Both the position numbers and the translations under genes were made by a program. A stretch of DNA of 64,000 nt from Paraburkholderia sartisoli (GTDB lineage: Bacteria; Pseudomonadota; Gammaproteobacteria; Burkholderiales; Burkholderiaceae), in the NCBI RefSeq assembly GCF_900107685.1, contig NZ_FNRQ01000003.1, positions 62,001-126,000 on the forward strand. The letters are read 5' to 3'. Shown here piece by piece: positions 8,574 to 17,243 of the stretch (its first letter is position 1; each line of letters begins with the position of its first letter). The notes beneath the pieces are model-generated. The model had not been told where the DNA came from, did no database searches, and was given only the letters and a program-made list of their open reading frames with translations.

Positions 8574-9641
8574 TCAGCTCGACGACGTGTCGATCACCTT
8601 GAAGCGCGAACGCTTCTGCGCGCGAATCACCGCCTGATACGCCTCGACGTACTGCTGCGCCATCCGGTGCGACGTGAAGCGTTCTTCAAAGCGCTTGCGC
8701 ACGCCCGCACGCGGTAGCTTGTGCAGACGGTTCACGGCGGCCACCGCGCCGATTTCATCTTCGACGATAAAGCCTGACACGCCGTCGTCCAGCACTTCCG
8801 GCACCGAGCCGCGATTGAACGCGATCACCGGCGTGCCGCAGGCCATCGCCTCGATCATCACGAGACCAAACGGCTCCGGCCAGTCGATCGGGAACAGCAG
8901 CGCGTGCGCCCCCGACAGAAAACCCGCCTTCTCGCCATCGGCGATTTCGCCGATGAATTCGACATGAGGTTGCGCGAGCAACGGCTTGATGTCGCGCTCG
9001 AAATACTCGCGGTCGGCGGCGTCGACCTTCGCGGCGATACGGATTTTCATGCCGCAGTGGCCCGCGATCCGGATCGCGGTATCGACGCGTTTTTCCGGCG
9101 AAATTCGCCCCAGAAACGCGAGATATTCCTGCTCGACCGGCTGCGGCGTATAGAGATTTTCGGGCAGGCCGTGATAGACGGTGGTCAGCCATTTCGCCTG
9201 CGGCAGCGGCGCGCGCTGCGCGTCCGAGATCGAGATCACGGGCGCGGTGTTGAACGTGTCAAACACCGGTTGCTGTTCGGGCAGATCGAGACGGCCGTGC
9301 ATCGTGGTCACGAACGGCGTTTCCTGGCGCTTGAACACCGAGAACGAGTAGTAGTCCATGTGGAAGTGCAGCACATCGAACTCGTCGGCCTGACGGCGCA
9401 CCAGTTCCATCAGCAGCATGTGTGGCGCGATGCGGTCGCGGATACCCGGGTCGAGCCGCAATGCGCGCGGCCAGACGGCTTCGAGCTTCGCGCTCGTGAC
9501 CGAGTCGCCGCTCGCGAACAGCGTGACGTCATGGCCGAGTTCGACGAGCGCCTCGGTGATGTACGACACGACGCGCTCCGTGCCGCCGTAGAGCTTGGGG
9601 GGCACCGATTCGGTGAGGGGGGCGATCTGCGCAATTCTCAT
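8574..9641 (-). CDS. Glycosyltransferase family 4 protein
   Basis: This is a cytoplasmic retaining glycosyltransferase of 355 residues with the GT-B fold. The N-terminal half has the acceptor-side glycine-rich start PPKLYGGTERVVSYI; the C-terminal half has FLGRISPEKRVDTAIRIA and the donor-binding E-x7-E region EPFGLVMIEAMACGTPVIAF. The acceptor and product are not predictable. The start at 9641 is set by AGGAG 10 bases upstream. Directly upstream are two tandem copies of a hairpin-forming repeat, the nearer ending 4-5 bases from the ribosome site, which may control expression. It lies next to otsA on the same strand but 420 bases away, so co-transcription is doubtful. A stress-related polysaccharide role is only a guess. 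Confidence 0.85.
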   Translation of the reverse strand: MRIAQIAPLTESVPPKLYGGTERVVSYITEALVELGHDVTLFASGDSVTSAKLEAVWPRALRLDPGIRDRIAPHMLLMELVRRQADEFDVLHFHMDYYSFSVFKRQETPFVTTMHGRLDLPEQQPVFDTFNTAPVISISDAQRAPLPQAKWLTTVYHGLPENLYTPQPVEQEYLAFLGRISPEKRVDTAIRIAGHCGMKIRIAAKVDAADREYFERDIKPLLAQPHVEFIGEIADGEKAGFLSGAHALLFPIDWPEPFGLVMIEAMACGTPVIAFNRGSVPEVLDDGVSGFIVEDEIGAVAAVNRLHKLPRAGVRKRFEERFTSHRMAQQYVEAYQAVIRAQKRSRFKVIDTSSS

Positions 9642-9655
9642 TGTGTGTGTCTCCT

Positions 9656-9752
9656 GTCGACCAGAGTTGGTGCAAAGCACTTACTCTGGTCCCATGCAAA
9701 TTGTTGCGGTCGACCAGAGTTAGTGCAAAGCACTTACTCGGGTCCCATGCAA
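9656..9752. repeat. Two tandem 44-bp copies of a palindromic repeat, period 53 bp
   Basis: Copy 1 is 9656-9699 and copy 2 is 9709-9752; they differ at two positions. Each contains an imperfect 13-bp inverted repeat with an AAA centre: in copy 1 CCAGAGTTGGTGC and GCACTTACTCTGG (11 of 13 pairs). On the minus strand the copies lie in the leader of the GT4 gene, the nearer one separated from the AGGAG ribosome site by about 5 bases. The form resembles dispersed REP-type palindromes, but a 5'-UTR regulatory role is also possible. Confidence 0.8.
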
Positions 9753-10062
9753 GGTATTTGCTGAAACGGGCCGGGTATTTCCCACGGCCACGGGCGTCAG
9801 CGGCGCCCGAGTATGCCAGCGCGCATCCGTGCGATCAATGCATTCATCGACGCGAATATCCTGATTATTGGGTATTTCGGGCATGAAAACCGCCGCTATT
9901 TCAATTGCTCGGCGCTGTTACAGTCGCGAAACATTCGCCGGCGGGCGTTTGCGGCGACGCTTTCGCCTTGACCGGCAACCAGCAACCAGCAACCAGCAAC
10001 GGCACCCGACGATCGCAGCACGTCATCAGCATGGCCGGGCACCCGGATCAAGCGCGCCCCCA
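9753..10062. other. Intergenic region between GT4 gene and otsA
   Basis: This stretch of about 310 bp has no supported gene. It includes a short tandem repeat of CAACCAG (three full copies from 9976 to 9996). The promoter of the GT4 gene should lie in its left part. Confidence 0.35.
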
Positions 10063-11472
10063 TCACCGCTTCGACCGGCGCGTGGCCTCGCTGGCCGGCA
10101 CGCTGCGCAGGTCGCGCAGAAACGAATCGCGCCATTTGCCAAGATCGTTCTTGCGCAACGCGGCCATGTTCGTCTCATGACGGCGCTTGCGTTCATCGAG
10201 CGGCATGCCCAGCGCGCGCTGCAGCGCCTCGCACATGCCGACCGAATCGTGCGGATTGACGATCACCGAGCCGGTCAGCTCCGCCGCCGCCCCCGCGAAC
10301 ATCGACAGCACGAGCACGCCGGGATCGTCCGGATTCTGCGCGGCGACGTATTCCTTGGCGACGAGGTTCATGCCGTCGTGCAGCGGCGTGACAAAACCGA
10401 TCTGCGACTCGCGGAACAGCGACATCAGCTTCCAGCGGTCGTACTGCTGGTTCAGATAGCGGATCGGCGTGTAGTCGAGCCCGGAATAGCGGCCGTTGAT
10501 GCGCCCTGCTTCGTATTCGAGGTCTTGCCGGATCTGCTGATACGTCGCGACGTCCGAGCGCGTGGGCGGCGCGATCTGCACGAGCGTGACGTTGCCGCGC
10601 CATTCCGGCGAGCGCTCCAGCAACTGCTCGAACGACTTGAAGCGCTCGACCAGCCCCTTCGAATAATCGAGGCGGTCGACGCTCATGATGAGCTTGCGCC
10701 CCTCGAGGCTCTGCTTCAGGTCGAGCACGTGCTGACGGCTCTCGTAGCGTTTGGCCTGCTCCGCGATCTCATCGGGGAACACGCCGATGCGGTATACGCC
10801 GGTGCGCAGCTTGCGGCCGAACGCTTCGACGCGGTTGCCCTCCGTCACGGTGCCGCGCGCGTGGCGCGTGATGTAATCGTGAAACGCGAGCTCGTCGGTG
10901 TCGGTCTGAAAGCCCAGCAGGTCGTAGCAGCACAGCGACTTCACGAGTTCTTCGTGCGGCGGAATGTTGAGCAGGATCTGCGGCGCGGGAAACGGGATAT
11001 GCAGGAAGAAGCCGATACGGTTCGTCACGCCTTCGGAGCGCAGCGCTTCGGCGAACGGGATCAGGTGGTAGTCGTGAACCCAGATGACGTCGTCGGGTTG
11101 CAGCAGCTTGATGAGCTTGTGCGCGAGCCATGAATTGACGCGCCGGTAGCCCGCGTATTCCTCGCGCTCGTAGCGCGCGAGATCGTTGCGATAGTGGAAA
11201 ACCGGCCACAGCGTCGCGTTCGAAAACCCCCGGTAGTACTGGTCGTAGTCCTTGCGCGTGAGGCCGACGGTCGCGAACGTGACCGCGTCATCGGTTACGA
11301 GCGTCGGGCCCGCGTTCGCAACGGTTTCGCTCACGACGTCGCCGCTCCAGCCGAACCACACGCCGCCGGCGTCCTTCAGCGCGCCGAAGACCCCGACGGC
11401 CAGCCCGCCTGCCGATCCCTTCGTTTCAGTCGGCGTCGCCACGCGATTCGATACGACGATCAAGCGGCCCAT
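10063..11472 (-). CDS. otsA: Trehalose-6-phosphate synthase
   Basis: This enzyme joins UDP-glucose and glucose-6-phosphate to trehalose-6-phosphate, the first step of compatible-solute synthesis in osmotic and desiccation stress. The 469-residue GT20 protein has the family landmarks in order: VVSNR at 6-10, the GGLAVGVF glycine loop at 22-29, WVHDYHL at 131-137, [16 protein letters not shown] and [22 protein letters not shown] ribosome site precedes the ATG at 11472. No trehalose-phosphatase gene (otsB) lies next to it, so that partner must be elsewhere. Confidence 0.97.
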   Translation of the reverse strand: MGRLIVVSNRVATPTETKGSAGGLAVGVFGALKDAGGVWFGWSGDVVSETVANAGPTLVTDDAVTFATVGLTRKDYDQYYRGFSNATLWPVFHYRNDLARYEREEYAGYRRVNSWLAHKLIKLLQPDDVIWVHDYHLIPFAEALRSEGVTNRIGFFLHIPFPAPQILLNIPPHEELVKSLCCYDLLGFQTDTDELAFHDYITRHARGTVTEGNRVEAFGRKLRTGVYRIGVFPDEIAEQAKRYESRQHVLDLKQSLEGRKLIMSVDRLDYSKGLVERFKSFEQLLERSPEWRGNVTLVQIAPPTRSDVATYQQIRQDLEYEAGRINGRYSGLDYTPIRYLNQQYDRWKLMSLFRESQIGFVTPLHDGMNLVAKEYVAAQNPDDPGVLVLSMFAGAAAELTGSVIVNPHDSVGMCEALQRALGMPLDERKRRHETNMAALRKNDLGKWRDSFLRDLRSVPASEATRRSKR

Positions 11473-11669
11473 AGATCCGGTCCTCCCTGTTGATGCGGCA
11501 CCCGAAAACGCGCCGGATTACCGCGCGAGGCACGGCAGGTGGATCTCGCGTGACGCGTAAGGCTTGCGGCGCGAGATGCGCGGCCCGCTACATCAGGCGG
11601 CGATCGACGGACGGCGGTCGACGGTCAATGGAGACCCGGGCGGGCGTCCAGGACAATCCGGCCGCCCGT

Positions 11670-12026
11670 TCAACCGCCCATCTTGCAGGGAAACGCCTTG
11701 CCGAGCCCGAGCGAAACCGCGGTGCTCGCGTTGTAGCCCGCGACCATTGGGTTGTCCGCGATGTATTTGCGCACGGCGTCGGTCAGTTGCGCCGAACGCG
11801 CATCCTGCGGCAAACAGAAGTACTGGCCGACACGCGGCCCGGTCGTGCCGCCGATCGCGTCGATGGTGTTGAAGACGCCGTCCGCGGCGCCCTCGATATA
11901 GGCCGCACACGCGCTGCGCGACGCAACGTCGGTCTTCGTGCACAACTTGTTGAGGTCTCCCCCCGTGAACGCGGCTGCCGACAGCGGTACGGCCAGCGCG
12001 CCCGCGCAAATCAAAACCCGCAGCAT
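11670..12026 (-). CDS. Rap1a/Tai family (immunity-fold) periplasmic protein
   Basis: This is a small exported protein of 118 residues. A signal peptide (MLRVLICAGALAVPLSAAA) is followed by a mature domain with the pattern of the Rap1a/Tai4 family: GGDLNKLC, then SACAAYIEGAADGVF, YFCLPQDA, VRKYIADNP and a final AFPC. Four cysteines at the family positions suggest two disulfides. Members of this family include immunity proteins against type VI amidase effectors, but most homologues are orphan and of unknown role. No effector or type VI gene is visible nearby. The start at 12026 has AAGGGA 5-6 bases upstream; the longer frame to 12122 is not used. Confidence 0.8.
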   Translation of the reverse strand: MLRVLICAGALAVPLSAAAFTGGDLNKLCTKTDVASRSACAAYIEGAADGVFNTIDAIGGTTGPRVGQYFCLPQDARSAQLTDAVRKYIADNPMVAGYNASTAVSLGLGKAFPCKMGG

Positions 12027-12142
12027 GGTATCCCTTTTATGTGAGCGGTTTGAGGAGCAGCATCGAGCGGTCGAGTCTTTGCAGGCCGCTTCGGATCGGC
12101 GCGGCACCGGCCGCCGCGCCAAGGCTGCTATTTTGCACTGTT

Positions 12143-12910
12143 TTACTGCGCTGCTGGGGCGCTGCCGGCCTGCTTCTTCTGCATCTGTTCCATGCGCGCC
12201 GTCAGTCCCTTGACCGTGTCCGGCTCCTTGTACTGCTTCGCGAAGTCGAGCGCATTCAGGCCGATCTGGTTCTTCACGTTGATGTCCGCGCCGGCGTCGA
12301 GCAGCAGCTTCGCCGTCGAGACATGACCGCCGCGCGCGGCCATCATCAGCGGTGTCGTGCCGTTCGGCGAGCCGGCGTCGATGTAGGCCGAATACCTGAT
12401 CAGCAGCGTGACGATGTCGTCGTGGCCGTTCGCGGCGGCGTAATGCAGCGGCGTCCAGCCCTTCTTGTTGACCTCGGCGCCCTTGGCGATCAACAGCTTC
12501 ACGAAGTCCATATCGCCGTTCAGCGCGGCCAGCATCATCGCGTTTTCGCCTGCCTTGTCGACGATCTCGACGTTGGTCTTCGGATTGTCGACGAGCGCCT
12601 GACCGACCTGGTCCGACTTCTCGCGGGCGGCGAGCACCAGCAGCGGCATGCCCTGGTCGTCGGTCATGTTCGGATCCATGCCCTGCGAAAGCTGCTTCTG
12701 GACTTCCTTCACGTCGTCGAACTTGACGGCCTTGATCATCGTATCGGCGGGCGCGGCCTGAGCCGGCAGCGCACCGAACGCCATGCAGGCGAAACCGCCC
12801 GCGAGCGCGAGGCGCGCCACGCCGCGCCGCACGGCGGCGTGCGCGCGGTAGCCCGCCGATGTATGAGCTGCGTCGCCGTGGGTCGATGACTGCGTCGGAA
12901 TATTTTTCAT
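12143..12910 (-). CDS. Exported ankyrin-repeat protein
   Basis: This 255-residue protein has an unusually long N-terminal region followed by a signal-like hydrophobic stretch (LALAGGFACMAFGALPAQA, about residues 34-52), so it is probably periplasmic. Four to five ankyrin repeats cover residues 80-235, for example GWTPLHYAAANGHDDIVTLLI and GTTPLMMAARGGHVSTAKLLLDAGADIN. The C-terminus is polar and Gln/Ala-rich. Ankyrin repeats bind protein partners; the partner is unknown. It lies 116 bases before the Rap1a-like gene on the same strand, so the two may be co-transcribed. An internal Met nearer the hydrophobic segment could be the true start. Confidence 0.87.
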   Translation of the reverse strand: MKNIPTQSSTHGDAAHTSAGYRAHAAVRRGVARLALAGGFACMAFGALPAQAAPADTMIKAVKFDDVKEVQKQLSQGMDPNMTDDQGMPLLVLAAREKSDQVGQALVDNPKTNVEIVDKAGENAMMLAALNGDMDFVKLLIAKGAEVNKKGWTPLHYAAANGHDDIVTLLIRYSAYIDAGSPNGTTPLMMAARGGHVSTAKLLLDAGADINVKNQIGLNALDFAKQYKEPDTVKGLTARMEQMQKKQAGSAPAAQ

Positions 12911-12961
12911 AGATTGCTTTAGGAAACGTCCCTATCCATTTGATCAGTATGAATTTTTTCG

Positions 12962-13753
12962 TCAGACGGATGCCGCTTGGGGAATCCTGAACAGACGGAA
13001 AAAATTCTGGGTCGTCGCGGCGGCGAGATCGGCTTCGGCCATGTCGCGTTGCTGCGCGATGAAGCGTCCGACATAACTTACGTACGCAGGTTCATTGGGC
13101 TTGCCGCGATACGGCACGGGCGCGAGGTACGGCGAATCGGTTTCGATCAGCAAACGGTCGAGCGGCATGCGGCGCGCGACGTCCTGAACCTCGGTCGCGC
13201 TCTTGAACGTGACGATGCCGGAGAGCGACACGTAAAAATTCTGCGCGAGCGCCTTTTCGGCGACGTGCCACGGCTCCGTGAAGCAGTGCATCACGCCGCC
13301 CGGGACACGCGCGTTTTCCTCTTCCATGATGCGCAGCGTGTCTTCCCACGACGAGCGCGTGTGGATGATGAGCGGCTTCATCGTCGCATGCGCGGCGCGG
13401 ATATGCGTGCGAAAACGCTCGCGCTGCCACGCCATGTCGTCGATCGAGCGGCCTTCGAGGCGATAGTAGTCGAGCCCGGTCTCGCCAATCGCGACGACCT
13501 TCGGATGCGCCGCCAGCTCGACCAGTTCGGCGAGCGTCGGCTCGCGCATGTCCTCGTGATCCGGATGCACGCCGACCGACGCGTAGACGTTGTCGTACGT
13601 GCGCGCGATCTCGAGCACCGAAGGCAGCGTTTCGAGGTCGACGGAGACGCACAGCGCGTGCGTCACCGAATGCGCGCGCATGTTTTCGAGAACCTGCGGC
13701 AGACGGTCGGCGAGGCCTTCGAAGTTGATGTGGCAGTGCGAGTCGACAAACAT
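12962..13753 (-). CDS. tatD: TatD family metal-dependent hydrolase
   Basis: TatD-type proteins are metal-dependent TIM-barrel nucleases reported to act in 3'-5' DNA/RNA trimming. The 263-residue protein starts MFVDSHCHINFEG, supplying the first two metal-binding histidines, and has the conserved AIGETGLDYYR, a later LIIHTRSSWEDTL, GGVMHCFTEP and LLIETDSPYLAPVPYRGKPNEP. Full length for the family. It is on the minus strand downstream of holB with a GNAT gene between them. Confidence 0.93.
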   Translation of the reverse strand: MFVDSHCHINFEGLADRLPQVLENMRAHSVTHALCVSVDLETLPSVLEIARTYDNVYASVGVHPDHEDMREPTLAELVELAAHPKVVAIGETGLDYYRLEGRSIDDMAWQRERFRTHIRAAHATMKPLIIHTRSSWEDTLRIMEEENARVPGGVMHCFTEPWHVAEKALAQNFYVSLSGIVTFKSATEVQDVARRMPLDRLLIETDSPYLAPVPYRGKPNEPAYVSYVGRFIAQQRDMAEADLAAATTQNFFRLFRIPQAASV

Positions 13754-13837
13754 GGTGATGTCCTGCGGGTTGACGGTGGGCGCGGCGTTCAGCGTGGGCG
13801 TTTAACGCGGGTTTAAGCGTGGGTTTAAACCCGGCAC

Positions 13838-14344
13838 TCAGGCCGCATGATCGAGCCGGCGGCCGAGGATCACGAGATCGCGCTCGACGCCGTCCAGCAC
13901 CGCGACGCGCGGCAGCGTCCCCCAGTCGGTGAAGCCGAAGCTGTGGAAAAGCCGCATGCTCGGCTCATTGTGGCCGAACACAAAGCCGAGCACGGTGTCG
14001 ATCTTCAGCGCTGGCGCGGCTTCCAGCGCGGCGGTCAGCAGCTTCTTGCCGAGGCCCTTGCCGCGCGCGGCTTCGTCCAGATAGATGCTGACTTCGGCGG
14101 TGCGCGAGTACGCCGGCCGGCCGTAGAAGTCCGAAAAGCTGAGCCACGCGATCACGCGGCCGGCTTCCTCGACCACCCACAGCGGGCGCGCGTTCGGCCC
14201 GTGCGCGTGAAACCACGCGTGCCGGCTCTCGATGCTCACCGGTTCCAGATCGGCCGTGACCTGGCGCGACGGCACCGTCGAGTTGTAGATGGCAACGATG
14301 GCGGGCAGGTCATCGAACGTGGCGTCGCGGTACAGAAGACTCAT
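13838..14344 (-). CDS. GNAT family N-acetyltransferase (phosphinothricin acetyltransferase-like)
   Basis: This 168-residue protein is a single GNAT domain resembling phosphinothricin/methionine sulfoximine acetyltransferases. It starts YRDATFDDLPAIVAIYN, has the substrate-side HAWFHAHG segment, the WLSFSDFYGRPAY stretch and the acetyl-CoA-binding loop RGKGLGKKLLTAAL, and ends with the family's RLFHSFGFTDWGTLP. The true substrate (an amino acid analogue or an amine) is unknown. It lies between holB and tatD on the same strand, 54 bases after holB reads out in the opposite order of the run (holB upstream), so it is likely part of that operon. Confidence 0.9.
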   Translation of the reverse strand: MSLLYRDATFDDLPAIVAIYNSTVPSRQVTADLEPVSIESRHAWFHAHGPNARPLWVVEEAGRVIAWLSFSDFYGRPAYSRTAEVSIYLDEAARGKGLGKKLLTAALEAAPALKIDTVLGFVFGHNEPSMRLFHSFGFTDWGTLPRVAVLDGVERDLVILGRRLDHAA

Positions 14345-14398
14345 GATTCTGGCAGCTTGAAAGAAGGAAATGCAGTCGAATTGACCGGGTGATCATGA

Positions 14399-15439
14399 CT
14401 ACGCAAACAGGTCGCGATAGCCCAGAAAGAGTTCTTCGAACACGAGGCGCGCGTTGAGCGGATGGTTCTCGACGGCGCGCTGGCGCGTCACCGTTTTCTG
14501 GAACCGCGCGAACGCGTTGGCATCGACGGCGCCGGCGCACCGCGCGAGCGCCGCCGACGCGGCCGGGAAATAGCGCGGCGCGCCCGCCGTGCGCTGTGCC
14601 AGCAGATCGTACAGCCAGCGTTGCAGCCAGCCGAGCACGAGCGGCACCGGCAGCTTCTGCAGCGTCTCGCCGCACGCGAAGGCGTCGCAGTTCGGGCCGG
14701 CGGCCAGTTGCTTCAGCGTCCAGTCGCGCAGCGCGCGGCTCTCGTCGCTCGCCAGCGCGAGCGCGGTGAGCGGCGCGCCGCCGGCTTCGGCGAGCAGCGC
14801 GGGCGCGTCGTCGACGCCCTGCTGCGCGAGCCAGGCCGTCGCGACGTCCGGCGCGGGCGTGGTCATCGGCCACTGGCGGCAGCGGCTGATGATGGTCGGC
14901 AGCAGGCGGTCGACGCGCGCCGAAACCATCAGGAACACAACGCCGGCCGGCGGTTCCTCGAGCGTTTTCAGCAACGCGTTCGCGGCCGCGACGTTCAGCG
15001 CTTCGGCCGGATACAGCACGACCACGCGCGCACCGCCGCGATGCGAACCGACGCCGGTGAAATCCAGCAACGCGCGCACCTGTTCGATTTTGATTTCCTT
15101 GCTGGGCGCGCGGGTCTTCTTGCCCTCGTCGGCGTCGGCCTTGTCGGGTTTGGCTTCGTCGGACGCGGCGGCCGCGAAGCCAGCTTCGGCGGCGAGCGCC
15201 TCGGGCAGCACGATCCGGTAGTCCGGATGATTGCCCTGCGTGAGCCAGTTGCACGCCACGCACGTGCCGCACGGCTCGCCGTTCGCGAGCGGCGCCTCGC
15301 ACAGCAACCCTTGCGCGAGATGCTGCGCGAACCGCAGCTTGCCGATGCCGCCTTGCCCGTGAAGCAGCAGCGCATGCGGCCAGTGCGCGCGCAGCTGTTG
15401 CAGGCGGTTCCAGTCATCGGTTTGCCACGGATAGATCAT
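14399..15439 (-). CDS. holB: DNA polymerase III subunit delta'
   Basis: This clamp-loader subunit helps load the beta clamp during chromosome replication. The 346-residue protein starts MIYPWQTDDWNRLQQL and has a modified P loop, HGQGGIGKLRF, where the Thr/Ser after Lys is missing, as is usual for delta', which does not hydrolyse ATP. A four-cysteine zinc module follows (CEAP, GEPCGTCVACNW). It also has VVLYPAEALNVAAANALLKTLEEPP and an SRCRQW sensor-like segment. It follows tmk on the minus strand with about 94 bases between them. Confidence 0.93.
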   Translation of the reverse strand: MIYPWQTDDWNRLQQLRAHWPHALLLHGQGGIGKLRFAQHLAQGLLCEAPLANGEPCGTCVACNWLTQGNHPDYRIVLPEALAAEAGFAAAASDEAKPDKADADEGKKTRAPSKEIKIEQVRALLDFTGVGSHRGGARVVVLYPAEALNVAAANALLKTLEEPPAGVVFLMVSARVDRLLPTIISRCRQWPMTTPAPDVATAWLAQQGVDDAPALLAEAGGAPLTALALASDESRALRDWTLKQLAAGPNCDAFACGETLQKLPVPLVLGWLQRWLYDLLAQRTAGAPRYFPAASAALARCAGAVDANAFARFQKTVTRQRAVENHPLNARLVFEELFLGYRDLFA

Positions 15440-15533
15440 GGTTTATCTTTATGTTCAATCAGTTAGCATCGTCTGCTCGCGTGGATTGCGAACATTGGGC
15501 AGCAATATAATTTACAATTATATTTGTTTAAAT

Positions 15534-16157
15534 TCAAATACTTGCAATCAATTCTTCAAGCTTAATCTGAATTCGCGGAATGCTTTGCGTGGAGTCGATT
15601 ACCGCGAAACGATACGGCGCTTCTTCCACCCGGCGCAGGTATTCGGCGCGCGTGCGGTTGAAAAACGCCTCGGATTCGCTCTCGAAGCGGTCCGGCTCCC
15701 GCGCGGCGCTGCGGCGCTCGCTGGCGGTATCGGCCGGAATGTCGAAGAGCACCGTCAGATCCGGCTGGAAACCGCCCTGCACCCAGCGCTCCAGCGCTTC
15801 GAGCTTGTCGCGCGGCAGGCCGCGGCCGCCGCCCTGGTAGGCAAAGGTGGCGTCGGTGAAACGGTCGGAAAGCACCCAGTCGCCGCGCGCGAGCGCGGGC
15901 TCGATCACTTCGGCCAGGTGTTCCCGGCGCGCGGCGAACATCAGGAGCGCCTCGGTTTCGAGGTCCATCGGCTGGTGCAGCAGAATGTCCCGTAGCGCCT
16001 CGCCGAGCTTCGTGCCGCCCGGCTCACGCGTCATGACCACCTCCCGCCCGCTCGCGGCAACCTTCTCCGACAGCCGGTCGCGGAACCATGCGAGGTGCGT
16101 CGTCTTGCCGGCGCCGTCTATGCCCTCGAACGTAATGAATTTGCCCCGCGCCATCAT
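15534..16157 (-). CDS. tmk: Thymidylate kinase
   Basis: Thymidylate kinase phosphorylates dTMP to dTDP in the cytoplasm for DNA synthesis. The 207-residue protein has the P loop [12 protein letters not shown] near the start, the [18 protein letters not shown] substrate loop, the [17 protein letters not shown] stretch and a lid region with [17 protein letters not shown]. The start overlaps the end of mltG by ATGA at 16154-16157; a second ATG directly after gives an alternative start at 16154. The overlap suggests translational coupling with mltG. Confidence 0.96.
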   Translation of the reverse strand: MMARGKFITFEGIDGAGKTTHLAWFRDRLSEKVAASGREVVMTREPGGTKLGEALRDILLHQPMDLETEALLMFAARREHLAEVIEPALARGDWVLSDRFTDATFAYQGGGRGLPRDKLEALERWVQGGFQPDLTVLFDIPADTASERRSAAREPDRFESESEAFFNRTRAEYLRRVEEAPYRFAVIDSTQSIPRIQIKLEELIASI

Positions 16158-17164
16158 TGACCCCGGATGTATTTGTCGACGGCCTTGTTGTGGGCGTCGA
16201 GCGTGTCAGAAAAGATGCTGCTGCCGTCGCCGCGCGACACGAAGTACAGCGCCGTAGTTTGCGCCGGGTTCATCGCGGCCTGCAAAGACGCCACCCCGGG
16301 CAGCGCGATCGGCGTGGGCGGCAGGCCCCTGCGCGTATAGGTATTGTAGGGAGTGTCGGTTTGCAGATCGCGCTTCTTCAGGCGCCCCGCGTAATTGTCG
16401 CCAAGGCCGTAGATCACCGTCGGGTCGGTCTGCAACGGCATGCCGACCTTCAGCCGGTTCGCGAACACCGCCGCGACCATCGGCCGGTCGGACGCCCTGC
16501 CGGTTTCCTTTTCGATGATCGACGCCATCGTCAGCGCCTCGTACGGCGTCTTGAACGGCAGGCCCGCGGCACGCGTGCTCCAGGCTTCGTCGAGCCGCAA
16601 CTTCATCAGACGGTACGCGCGGCGGTACACCTCGAGGTCGCTCGTATTTTTGTCGAACAGGTAGGTGTCCGGGAAAAAGAGCCCTTCGCCGTTGCCAACC
16701 GACGCTTCCGGCGCGCCGATCGCCGTCATCAGGTCGGCATCGGTCATGCCCGCCGTGTCGTGCTTCAGCGCGGGATTCGCGTCGAGTTCGGCGCGCATGT
16801 GGCGGAACGTCCAGCCTTCGATGATCGTCGCGACATATTCGTTGACGTCGCCGCGCGCGATCTTCTGCAGCACGTCATAAGGCGTGATGCCGGTCTTGAA
16901 CTCATAGTTGCCGGACTTCAGCTGGCTTTGCAGGCCCAGCACGCGGGTCATCAGCACGAAGAGTTCAGGCTCGACCGGCACACCGCCGCGATTGAGCTGG
17001 CCCGTGACGCTGCGCAGGCTGCTATGCGGCTTGATCGTGACGTCGAGTTGTGGGGTGCTGAGATCGATCGGTGTCGTGGCCCAGTGCCAGGTGCCGGCGA
17101 TAGCGGCTGCCACCAGCGCAACGAGGATAACGCCGGCGATGAAACATTTCTTCAAAAGGGACAT
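16154..17164 (-). CDS. mltG: Endolytic peptidoglycan transglycosylase MltG
   Basis: MltG is an inner-membrane lytic transglycosylase that cleaves nascent glycan strands and terminates their synthesis. The protein has an N-terminal membrane anchor ([20 protein letters not shown]) and a periplasmic YceG domain with [24 protein letters not shown], the catalytic-glutamate stretch ASIIEKETG, and [13 protein letters not shown] with [20 protein letters not shown] choose the start at 17164 (336 residues) because a promoter-like pair at 17192-17221 would place the transcript start downstream of the alternative ATG at 17191. No strong ribosome site is seen for either. Confidence 0.93.
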   Translation of the reverse strand: MSLLKKCFIAGVILVALVAAAIAGTWHWATTPIDLSTPQLDVTIKPHSSLRSVTGQLNRGGVPVEPELFVLMTRVLGLQSQLKSGNYEFKTGITPYDVLQKIARGDVNEYVATIIEGWTFRHMRAELDANPALKHDTAGMTDADLMTAIGAPEASVGNGEGLFFPDTYLFDKNTSDLEVYRRAYRLMKLRLDEAWSTRAAGLPFKTPYEALTMASIIEKETGRASDRPMVAAVFANRLKVGMPLQTDPTVIYGLGDNYAGRLKKRDLQTDTPYNTYTRRGLPPTPIALPGVASLQAAMNPAQTTALYFVSRGDGSSIFSDTLDAHNKAVDKYIRGQ

Positions 17165-17191
17165 GCGTAACGTGGCTGGGGTGGACCCCAT

Positions 17192-17221
17192 ATAATACTT
17201 GCTTGCCTAAGCTAAAGTCAG
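17192..17221 (-). promoter_or_regulatory. Candidate promoter of the mltG-tmk-holB operon
   Basis: Reading the minus strand, CTGACT at 17221-17216 (four of six to TTGACA) is followed after 18 bases by TATTAT at 17197-17192 (five of six to TATAAT). It lies in the 79-bp gap between mltG and the divergent ygfZ. Confidence 0.45.
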
Positions 17222-17243
17222 AATTGACTTCGACCGCGAATCC

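Noticed and set aside
9976..10000. CAACCAG short tandem repeat as a CRISPR or functional array
   Set aside because: Only three 7-bp units without spacers; it is a simple repeat in an intergenic region.
10063..11472. An otsAB trehalose operon
   Set aside because: No trehalose-phosphatase gene lies on either side of otsA.
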